This document shows positions 1 to 5,057 of a DNA stretch of 5,531 nt, one piece after another. A program made the translations under genes and the position numbers. The notes under the pieces were generated by a model. The model was given only the letters and a program-made list of their open reading frames with translations. It was not told where the DNA came from and searched no databases. This stretch comes from an uncultured beta proteobacterium. GTDB taxonomy: Bacteria; Pseudomonadota; Gammaproteobacteria; Burkholderiales; Burkholderiaceae. The stretch is from the NCBI GenBank assembly GCA_903909925.1, contig CAIVXR010000047.1, positions 1 through 5,531 of the forward strand, read 5' to 3'. How positions within the stretch are numbered: position 1 is the stretch's first letter; every line of letters starts with the position of its first letter.

Positions 1-110
1 GAAACAATTGACTGCACGAAAATAGATCTTAAAGTCATCTTACGGCCAACCCCGGCTGTTAAGCTAGCGGGCTTAGTAATATCGATTCCTATCACCTTCT
101 TTATGCGAAC
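1..110. other. Left-edge region without an identifiable gene
   Basis: No gene can be assigned. One plus-strand frame is open from base 1 to a TGA at 112-114, and one minus-strand frame is open across the whole stretch. With only about 37 codons each, this can happen by chance, and neither translation resembles a family I know. If the plus frame is the tail of an upstream gene, its TGA overlaps the TTG start of the DUF3579 gene by two bases, which would suggest translational coupling. The stretch also holds a possible sigma70-type promoter (separate entry) and a poor imperfect hairpin around 51-71 with no T-tract. Confidence 0.4.
8..35 (+). promoter_or_regulatory. Possible sigma70 promoter for the DUF3579 gene
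   Basis: TTGACT (8-13, five of six consensus bases) is followed after 16 bp by TAAAGT (30-35, four of six). Transcription would begin near base 42 and leave a leader of about 70 nt before the TTG start at 111. This rests on matching by eye only. An alternative -10 (TAATAT at 77-82) has no good -35 partner. Confidence 0.3.
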
Positions 111-419
111 TTGAACCACAAAAAACTTTTCATTCAAGGCATTACCACTGCTGGCAAACCATTTCGACCCAGTGACTGGGCTGAGCGTCTGTGCGGGGTA
201 ATGGCTATATTTCGCCCTCCAGGAGACTCTGGAGACCCTCGCTTCACCTATTCACCCTACGTCACACCTGTAGTGATTGCTGCAGTGAAATGCGTTGTTA
301 TTGATACCAGACTAGGTGATCTTGATCCAAGAGCGTTGGACTTTGTATGCAACTTTGCCAAAGACAACGATCTACCAATCGAAGAAGCCTGTGAGTTTGA
401 ACCCAAACCACAAACCTAG
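111..419 (+). CDS. DUF3579 family protein
   Basis: This is a 102-residue protein of a conserved family of unknown function (DUF3579) found mainly in betaproteobacteria. I recognise it from the FIQGIT segment (residues 7-12), the FRPSDWAERLCGVM block (18-31), YSPYV (47-51), the VKCVVID strand (59-65) and the FAKDNDLPIEEAC block near the C-terminus (82-94). No signal peptide or membrane segment is visible, so it is probably cytosolic. Its length matches the family. The start is uncertain: the only usable start in frame after the stop at 60-62 is TTG at 111, and no Shine-Dalgarno sequence precedes it. An ATG at 103 lies in another frame and stops after three codons. The gene converges on rpsT, and in Burkholderiales the family is commonly found beside rpsT. 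No function is proposed. Confidence 0.85.
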   Translation: MNHKKLFIQGITTAGKPFRPSDWAERLCGVMAIFRPPGDSGDPRFTYSPYVTPVVIAAVKCVVIDTRLGDLDPRALDFVCNFAKDNDLPIEEACEFEPKPQT

Positions 420-423
420 TCCT

Positions 424-455
424 AAAAACAAAAACCCGCTCTGATAAGGAGCGGG
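424..455 (-). terminator. Intrinsic terminator of rpsT
   Basis: Read on the minus strand, a perfect 7-bp GC-rich stem (CCCGCTC / GAGCGGG, plus coordinates 435-441 and 449-455, 7-nt loop) is followed at once by TTTTTGTTTTT (434-424). This is a classic Rho-independent terminator for transcripts leaving rpsT. On the plus strand the same stem has A-tracts before it and no T-tract after it, so it should not stop DUF3579 transcription efficiently. Confidence 0.92.
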
Positions 456-459
456 CTTA

Positions 460-478
460 GGTCGAAATTACTTCGACC
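460..478 (-). repeat. Second 3'-UTR hairpin upstream of the rpsT terminator
   Basis: GGTCGAA (460-466) and TTCGACC (472-478) form a perfect 7-bp inverted repeat with a 5-nt loop. In the rpsT transcript it lies after the stop codon and only 4 nt before the terminator stem, giving tandem hairpins. There is no T-tract, so it is unlikely to be a terminator itself. It may protect the 3' end or tune decay, which is inference. Confidence 0.6.
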
Positions 479-498
479 AGCCTAAAACTAAATCCGTA

Positions 499-765
499 TT
501 ACGCTGCCATCGCCTTAATAGCTGCAGACAAACGGGATTTCTGACGATATGCAGTATTTTTATGAGCAATCTTTTTGTCAGCAATCTTGTCGATTGTTGC
601 TTGAGTTGCTGCGAATACTTTTGCTGCAGACGCTTTATCACCAGTTTCGATCGCTTTACGAACTGCCTTAATGGAAGTGCGGAGCTTTGAACGCAAACTG
701 GAGTTGTGCTCATTCTGTTTTACTGCCTGGCGTGCGCGCTTGCGCGCTTGTGCTGTATTGGCCAT
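499..765 (-). CDS. rpsT: 30S ribosomal protein S20
   Basis: S20 is a primary 16S rRNA-binding protein of the small ribosomal subunit. The 88-residue product fits the family length (about 86-92). It begins MANTAQARKRARQAVKQNEHN, a typical basic N-terminus, continues with the SLRSKLRTSIKAVRKAIETGD helix region and contains the conserved AHKNTAYRQKSRLSAAIKA C-terminal block. It is rich in Lys, Arg and Ala and predicted helical throughout. The ATG start is preceded on the minus strand by AAGG about 7 nt upstream. The gene is monocistronic: it has a likely promoter in the intergenic region shared with murJ and its own intrinsic terminator. Known S20 genes such as that of E. coli are autoregulated at translation; whether this one is cannot be read directly, but the predicted leader of about 85 nt leaves room for it. 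Confidence 0.97.
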   Translation of the reverse strand: MANTAQARKRARQAVKQNEHNSSLRSKLRTSIKAVRKAIETGDKASAAKVFAATQATIDKIADKKIAHKNTAYRQKSRLSAAIKAMAA

Positions 766-820
766 CTTTAAACCTTGCCTCTATAAATTGCAAAATGCGA
801 TTAGTTAAAATTCCTGCGGT

Positions 821-850
821 CTCGCCAAATTCATAAGCAAGCTCGCCAAA
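821..850. repeat. 9-bp direct repeat with 21-bp period
   Basis: CTCGCCAAA occurs at 821-829 and again at 842-850, both perfect, with a start-to-start distance of 21 bp (two helical turns). On the minus strand it reads TTTGGCGAG twice and would lie at the very 5' end of the predicted rpsT leader. It could be a protein-binding site in DNA, an RNA element in the rpsT leader, or chance. Confidence 0.5.
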
Positions 851-857
851 ACCCAAG

Positions 858-886
858 ATTTTACCTGAAAGGGCTAAAAAAGCCCA
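858..886 (-). promoter_or_regulatory. Candidate rpsT promoter
   Basis: On the minus strand TGGGCT (plus 881-886) is separated by 17 bp from TAAAAT (plus 858-863), a -10 with five of six consensus bases. Transcription would start near 851-853 and leave a leader of about 85 nt before the rpsT ATG. The -35 is poor. The spacer contains most of a small GGGCT/AGCCC hairpin (871-885). A nearer candidate, TTAACT-17-TATAGA, would place the start inside the Shine-Dalgarno sequence and is less likely. Confidence 0.4.
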
Positions 887-900
887 GTCGACCCATAAAT

Positions 901-906
901 AGGTGA
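901..906 (+). promoter_or_regulatory. Ribosome binding site of murJ
   Basis: AGGTGA lies 10 nt upstream of the ATG at 917 and supports that start, which also gives an N-terminus that aligns with E. coli MurJ from residue 1 (MNLL). I see no convincing plus-strand promoter between 766 and 900. Confidence 0.6.
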
Positions 907-916
907 AAATCGGCTC

Positions 917-2470
917 ATGAACCTGCTTTCTGCCGCTGCCAAGGTAAGCTCCCTCACCATGCTGTCCCGTATTACAGGGCTGCTTCGGGAGACCCTGATT
1001 GCCCGCAGCTTCGGGGCCTCAGAGTGGACGGATGCCTTTAATGTTGCTTTTAGGATACCGAATTTACTGCGTCGGCTATTCGCTGAAGGGGCCTTTTCTC
1101 AGGCTTTTGTACCGATTTTGGGTGAAATTTCCAAGGATGGGGATCAAAAACAGGCTCAAATCTTAGTTAATGCGGTCGCCACCCTCTTATTTTGGGCTTT
1201 ACTACTGACGGTATTGCTCGGGGTAATTGGCGCGCCCTTGATCATTCTGATCATTGCTACGGGATTTAGTGGTGGGCAAGCCTATGAAGCAAGTGTAGTA
1301 ATGACCCGCATCATGTTTCCTTACATTGGACTGATTTCCCTGGTTTCACTATCAGCAGGCATTCTGAATACTTTCCAACGTTTTGCCATTCCAGCCTTTA
1401 CGCCCGTTTTATTGAATCTGGCTTTAATCGGAAGTGCGTTATTTTTGGCGCCCCATTTAGATCAACCCATTTACGCACTGAGTATTGGCGTGCTCTTGGG
1501 TGGCATCCTGCAATTAGCCATTCAGATTCCTGCACTCTCCCGTTTAGGACTTTTGCCACGCATTGGTTTATTACCTGGCGCTATCAAATCTGCCGTTGCC
1601 AATCCAGAAGCAAAACGGGTTTTGAAGTTAATGGGTCCAGCAGTCTTTGCAGTTTCTGTTGCGCAGATCTCACTCATTATCAATACCAATATCGCATCAC
1701 GCCTACAAACAGGAAGTGTCTCGTGGCTTTCCTACGCTGATCGCTTAATGGAATTTCCGACTGCGTTGTTAGGTGTAGCTTTAGGCACCGTTCTACTTCC
1801 AAGTCTGAGTAAAGCTAATGCCAAAAATGACTTGGTTCACGCCGGCGAATTACTCATCTGGGGATTGCAACTGACATTCTTGTTGGCGGCGCCCTGTGCA
1901 ATTGCACTCTTTATTTTTGGTGAACCATTAGCCGCAGTCTTGTATCACTATGGAAAATTTACTGCCTTAGATGTTTTGATGACACAACGTGCATTAGCTG
2001 CTTATGGCGTCGGGCTGATTGGACTTATTTTGGTAAAAATTTTGGCCCCCGGTTTTTATTCACGTCAAGATATCCGCACCCCCGTGAAAATTGGTTTGCT
2101 AGTACTTGTCGCAACCCAGTTAGCTAACTTTGTTTTTGTGCCCTGGCTTGGGCATGCGGGCCTGGCACTCTCAGTCGGAGCTGGTGCTTGCCTCAACGCC
2201 GCCCTGCTATGGATTGGCCTTCATCAACGGGGCGCCCTGCCTAGCTCAGCTTGGGCGAAGTACCTGGGGCAGCTATTTTTAGCCCTCATTCCCTTCTCTG
2301 CAGTCCTTTTTTATGCTGCCAGCGCCCATAATTGGATCGCCCTACAGGCTGAACCCTGGACTCGGATTGGCCTGCTAGCAGCATGGCTAGCCGCAGCGGC
2401 CATGATTTACTTTGGCGCCCTTGGCTTAGTTGGAATTCGCTGGCAAAAATTCTTGCGTCATGCAAAATAG
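917..2470 (+). CDS. murJ: Lipid II flippase MurJ (MviN)
   Basis: MurJ is an inner-membrane MOP-superfamily transporter that moves lipid II, the peptidoglycan precursor, from the cytoplasmic to the periplasmic face. The 517-residue product has the family length (E. coli about 511) and is hydrophobic throughout, consistent with the 14 membrane helices known for the family. Diagnostic blocks are MNLLSAAAKVSS (1-12), TDAFNVAFRIPNLLRR (38-53), FAEGAFSQAFVPIL (55-68), FPYIGLISL (134-142), SVSWLSYADRLMEFP (267-281), LGTVLLPSLSK (289-299) and LAPGFYSRQDIRTPVKI (376-392). The cavity residues essential in E. coli are all present: R18, R24, D39, R52 and the ADR arginine (R276 here, R270 in E. coli). A SirB1-family gene starts 5 bp downstream, so the two probably form an operon. 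Nothing suggests damage or transfer. Confidence 0.97.
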   Translation: MNLLSAAAKVSSLTMLSRITGLLRETLIARSFGASEWTDAFNVAFRIPNLLRRLFAEGAFSQAFVPILGEISKDGDQKQAQILVNAVATLLFWALLLTVLLGVIGAPLIILIIATGFSGGQAYEASVVMTRIMFPYIGLISLVSLSAGILNTFQRFAIPAFTPVLLNLALIGSALFLAPHLDQPIYALSIGVLLGGILQLAIQIPALSRLGLLPRIGLLPGAIKSAVANPEAKRVLKLMGPAVFAVSVAQISLIINTNIASRLQTGSVSWLSYADRLMEFPTALLGVALGTVLLPSLSKANAKNDLVHAGELLIWGLQLTFLLAAPCAIALFIFGEPLAAVLYHYGKFTALDVLMTQRALAAYGVGLIGLILVKILAPGFYSRQDIRTPVKIGLLVLVATQLANFVFVPWLGHAGLALSVGAGACLNAALLWIGLHQRGALPSSAWAKYLGQLFLALIPFSAVLFYAASAHNWIALQAEPWTRIGLLAAWLAAAAMIYFGALGLVGIRWQKFLRHAK

Positions 2471-2475
2471 GACTT

Positions 2476-3318
2476 ATGCCAACCCAACAACTCGACTATT
2501 TCACTTCTTTAGTTGCTGAAGACGAGCACTTACCGCTAACGGAAGCGGTAATCGCTGTTGCACAACATGCGTATCCAGATTTGGATGTTCAAAACGTACT
2601 CGATCAACTCGATCAAATGGGTAATAAGTTGAAATCCCGAATTACTCCGGATACATCTCCAATGCAGCGTTTGCAAATTCTGAAGCATTTCTTTTATACC
2701 GAGTTGGGCTTTGGCCCCAACCCTAATGATTTTTATGCTCCTGAGAATTCTTATTTGCACTATGTCCTTGAGAACCGCAGAGGCATTCCGATTTCACTTG
2801 CAATTCTGATGATGGAGTTGGGCCAGCAAATTGGCCTAAAGATTCGCGGCGTTTCATTTCCAAATCACTTCATGATGCGTATTTCGTTGCAACAAGGTGA
2901 AATCATCATGGACCCACTCAATGGTGAATCGCTCTCCAAAAATCAACTCCAAGAGATGCTTGACCCCTACTTAGATGCCAAAGGCTATCGCGGGGAATTA
3001 AGCCTGCCTCTGAATATCTTCCTGCGGGCCTCTAACCCCCGTGAAATCTTGTCTCGCTTCCTGCGCAACCTCAAAATGATTTACTCAGAAGATGAGCGTT
3101 GGGAACGCCTGCTTGGCGTTCAAGAGCGTCTAGTGATTTTGTTGCCAGACTCGATTGAAGAGGTTCGCGATCGCGGGCTGATCTTTGCTCAATTGGAATA
3201 TCTTCGTCCCGCCTTAGCAGATATGCATCGCTATCTTAGTGAATCACCTGAAGCAGAAGATGCTGGCGATATCCGCGAACATATTGCCACACTAGAGAGT
3301 CAAGCAAAGTTTCATTAA
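2476..3318 (+). CDS. SirB1-family protein (transglutaminase-like core plus TPR region)
   Basis: A 280-residue, probably cytosolic protein of the SirB1/YchA family, whose biochemical role is not established. The transglutaminase-like core (Transglut_core2 type) spans roughly residues 40-170: NSYLHYVLENRRGIPISLAI (91-110), FPNHFMMR (128-135) and IMDPLNG (144-150). H131 and D146 match the usual His and Asp of the fold, but the position where a catalytic Cys is expected (RGIPIS, 102-107) holds none, and the whole protein has no cysteine. The C-terminal part (about 188-275) looks like the helical TPR-type region typical of the family. I chose ATG at 2476, 5 bp after the murJ stop. An in-frame ATG at 2383 would add 31 residues read out of frame through murJ. 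The AGGA at 2469-2472 is only 3 nt from the ATG, so translation may be coupled to murJ. Confidence 0.9.
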   Translation: MPTQQLDYFTSLVAEDEHLPLTEAVIAVAQHAYPDLDVQNVLDQLDQMGNKLKSRITPDTSPMQRLQILKHFFYTELGFGPNPNDFYAPENSYLHYVLENRRGIPISLAILMMELGQQIGLKIRGVSFPNHFMMRISLQQGEIIMDPLNGESLSKNQLQEMLDPYLDAKGYRGELSLPLNIFLRASNPREILSRFLRNLKMIYSEDERWERLLGVQERLVILLPDSIEEVRDRGLIFAQLEYLRPALADMHRYLSESPEAEDAGDIREHIATLESQAKFH

Positions 3319-3328
3319 GACTTGACTC
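3297..3328. terminator. Inverted repeat at the SirB1/dedA convergent junction
   Basis: GAGTCAAG (3297-3304) and CTTGACTC (3321-3328) form a perfect 8-bp inverted repeat with a 16-nt loop containing the SirB1 stop codon (3316-3318). Neither side has a proper T-tract, so it is at best a weak bidirectional terminator or an mRNA-end stabilising hairpin for the two convergent genes. Confidence 0.4.
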
Positions 3329-3337
3329 AAAAAGTGG

Positions 3338-3982
3338 TTACTGTTCTTTACGCTGAAAGATTTTATAGAGAGTAGCCAAGATAACTGGAATAGCTGCAGC
3401 ACCCACACCGATCAAAACGATCACGTTTAAGTTTTGACGAATGATAGGGATGTTGCCAAAAAAATATCCGGCAATCACCAAACCGAATACCCATAACGCA
3501 GCGCCAGTGATATTAAAAAACTGAAAGCGCGAGAAGTTCATTTCTGATACGCCCGCAATAAAAGGCGCAAAGGTACGAATGATGGGTAAGAAGCGGGCCA
3601 AGATAATCGTTTTGCCGCCATGCTTCTCATAAAATTGGTGGGTCTTTAGTAAGGCCCGCTGATCAATCCAGCGTGACTGGCTACTAAAAACGCGTTTACC
3701 AATCCAACGCCCAATAAAGTAATTGACGGTATTACCCGCCACTGCAGCGATCAATAAGCCAATACATAGGGTCCAGATATTGAAATGCTCCGTAGTGCAA
3801 TAAGCACCGGCAATAAATAGGAGAGAGTCGCCCGGCAAGAATGGGGCAACTACTAAGCCTGTTTCTGCAAATACGATTGCAAATAGCAAGCCATAAGCCC
3901 AAGGACCGTATTGCGCAATGACGACATCTAAATGACGATCAATGTGCAGAAATAAATCGCTGAGTTGTAAAAGGGCATCCAT
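3338..3982 (-). CDS. DedA-family inner-membrane protein
   Basis: A 214-residue polytopic membrane protein of the DedA (SNARE-associated / VTT) family. Members are needed for membrane homeostasis and drug or pH tolerance, and some have been implicated as undecaprenyl-phosphate flippases. Visible hallmarks are the FAETGLVVAPFLPGDSLLF re-entrant segment (38-56), GNTVNYFIGRWIG (83-95) and the second loop ILARFLPIIRTFAPFIAG (127-144). Residues E40, D52, R130 and R136 fall where E. coli YqjA has functionally important E39, D51, R130 and R136. Hydrophobic stretches around 29-60, 70-90, 160-178 and 186-206 fit membrane helices. The ATG start is supported by GGAG 9 nt upstream (plus 3992-3995). Which DedA paralogue this is, and its substrate, cannot be settled from sequence alone. 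It is divergent from miaA and convergent with SirB1. Confidence 0.92.
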   Translation of the reverse strand: MDALLQLSDLFLHIDRHLDVVIAQYGPWAYGLLFAIVFAETGLVVAPFLPGDSLLFIAGAYCTTEHFNIWTLCIGLLIAAVAGNTVNYFIGRWIGKRVFSSQSRWIDQRALLKTHQFYEKHGGKTIILARFLPIIRTFAPFIAGVSEMNFSRFQFFNITGAALWVFGLVIAGYFFGNIPIIRQNLNVIVLIGVGAAAIPVILATLYKIFQRKEQ

Positions 3983-4005
3983 CTACTGGCACTCCAAATA
4001 TGGGC

Positions 4006-4035
4006 TTGATGCGGATATTAACAGGCTCCTATAAT
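4006..4035 (+). promoter_or_regulatory. Strong sigma70-type promoter for miaA
   Basis: TTGATG (4006-4011) is followed after 18 bp by a perfect TATAAT (4030-4035). The predicted transcription start is about 4041-4044, on top of the first ATG of the miaA frame, so the mRNA would be leaderless if that ATG is used. The promoter lies in the 58-bp gap between divergent dedA and miaA. No equally good promoter for dedA is seen on the minus strand there. Confidence 0.7.
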
Positions 4036-4040
4036 CAGGC

Positions 4041-5045
4041 ATGCAAACTGAACCCTACATTCAGCAGATGCATGCCCCGAAGACCATGCCAATACTGTGT
4101 ATTGTTGGTCCCACTGGTGCAGGCAAAACCCATCTCGCCATGCTACTAGCTGAGCATGCCAAATCTATCGGCACCACCATCGAACTGATCAGCATGGATT
4201 CAGCGTTGGTCTATCGGGGTTTAGATATTGGCAGCGCTAAACCCACTAAAGCTGAACAAGCATTAGTGATTCATCACCTCATTGACATTCTGGAGCCGAC
4301 AGAAGTCTATTCGGCTGCACGCTTTGCGAAAGATGCCAATCGTCTTTGTGAAGAAATCCGTAGTAGAGGAAACATTCCAATCGTTGTTGGCGGCACGATG
4401 TTGTATTGGCGTGCTTGGGCGCATGGACTCTCATCCTTGCCACCAGCTAATCCAGAAATTCGTGCGCGACTAGACGAGGAAGGCAAAGCTATTGGCTGGC
4501 CAGCGATGCATAAAAAGCTTTCTGGCGTTGATCCAGAAACGGCAGCACGCTTACAGCCCAATGATTCACAACGGGTGCAACGCGCGCTAGAGGTGTTTGA
4601 GATCACTGGCAAACCGATGTCGACCTTACTAGCTGACTCGCCTAGCGAGGATGGCAGAGAAGGTTCGAGCATTCCAGATTGGATCGATTTAGTTTCGCTT
4701 GAGCCTAGTGATCGCAAAAGACTTCATGCCAACCTGGAAAAACGTTTTGATGAAATGCTAGCTGCTGGATTTATGGATGAAGTTAAAACCTTGCGTACCA
4801 ATCCTAACTTACATGCAGACTTACCTGCAATTCGTTCAGTAGGTTATCGACAAGCATGGGAATTTCTCAACGGGGAAATTGACTTTGATCAAATGCGCTA
4901 CAAAGCTTTGGCAGCTACCAGACAACTAGGTAAAAGGCAATTAACATGGTTGCGCGCAATCGCAGGTAGAAAAACTTTCGACCCCTTCAAACCAGAAGAA
5001 ATCAAAGCAGCATTTGATTACTGCAAAAGCACTCTGAAGAAATAA
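4041..5045 (+). CDS. miaA: tRNA dimethylallyltransferase MiaA
   Basis: MiaA transfers a dimethylallyl (isopentenyl) group to N6 of A37 in tRNAs reading UNN codons, the first step toward ms2i6A. Motifs are clear: the Walker A P-loop GPTGAGKT (23-30), SMDSALVYRGLDIGSAKP (51-68, with D53 in the expected catalytic Asp position), VVGGTMLYWRAW (115-126), NDSQRVQRALEV (174-185), SVGYRQAWEFL (266-276) and the ATRQLGKRQLTWLR tRNA-binding block (292-305). At 334 residues it is longer than E. coli MiaA (316), mostly through a long N-terminus. ATGs at 4068 (325 aa) and 4086 (319 aa, giving MPILCIVGPTGAGK) are alternatives. None of the three has a good Shine-Dalgarno sequence, and promoter position favours 4068 or 4086 unless the mRNA is leaderless. 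No mutL or hfq, frequent miaA partners, lies beside it here. Confidence 0.95.
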   Translation: MQTEPYIQQMHAPKTMPILCIVGPTGAGKTHLAMLLAEHAKSIGTTIELISMDSALVYRGLDIGSAKPTKAEQALVIHHLIDILEPTEVYSAARFAKDANRLCEEIRSRGNIPIVVGGTMLYWRAWAHGLSSLPPANPEIRARLDEEGKAIGWPAMHKKLSGVDPETAARLQPNDSQRVQRALEVFEITGKPMSTLLADSPSEDGREGSSIPDWIDLVSLEPSDRKRLHANLEKRFDEMLAAGFMDEVKTLRTNPNLHADLPAIRSVGYRQAWEFLNGEIDFDQMRYKALAATRQLGKRQLTWLRAIAGRKTFDPFKPEEIKAAFDYCKSTLKK

Positions 5046-5053
5046 AGTGCTTT
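5026..5053. terminator. Inverted repeat at the miaA/purM convergent junction
   Basis: AAAGCACT (5026-5033) and AGTGCTTT (5046-5053) form a perfect 8-bp inverted repeat with a 12-nt loop ending in the miaA stop codon (5043-5045). Short T-runs follow on both strands (TTT on plus, TTTT on minus), so it may act as a weak bidirectional terminator for two genes whose stop codons are only 12 bp apart. Confidence 0.5.
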
Positions 5054-5057
5054 GGTC

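Noticed and set aside
51..71. CCCG...CGGG imperfect hairpin as the terminator of an upstream gene
   Set aside because: The stem is short and bulged, and no T-run follows.
468..713. 81-codon minus-strand open frame overlapping rpsT
   Set aside because: Out-of-frame reading of the clearly conserved rpsT gene; the product is low-complexity basic sequence without a family match.
871..885. GGGCT-aaaaa-AGCCC hairpin upstream of murJ as a terminator
   Set aside because: The stem is only 5 bp with no T-tract after it on either strand, and it falls in the spacer of the candidate rpsT promoter.
2383..2475. Upstream in-frame ATG that would extend the SirB1 protein by 31 residues
   Set aside because: It lies wholly inside murJ in another frame, has no ribosome binding site, and the extension looks like a shadow of murJ coding sequence. 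The ATG at 2476 matches the family length.
2536..2760. 74-codon minus-strand open frame inside the SirB1 gene
   Set aside because: Antisense shadow with no recognisable product or start signals.
4015..4046. Minus-strand promoter for dedA (TAATAT with TTGCAT)
   Set aside because: The spacing is 20 bp, too long for a normal sigma70 promoter, and other pairings have no recognisable -35.
4282..4473. 63-codon plus-strand open frame inside miaA
   Set aside because: Alternative-frame shadow of conserved miaA coding sequence.
4307..4717. 136-codon open frame on the minus strand inside miaA
   Set aside because: Antisense shadow of a well-conserved gene, with no family resemblance and no ribosome binding site noted.
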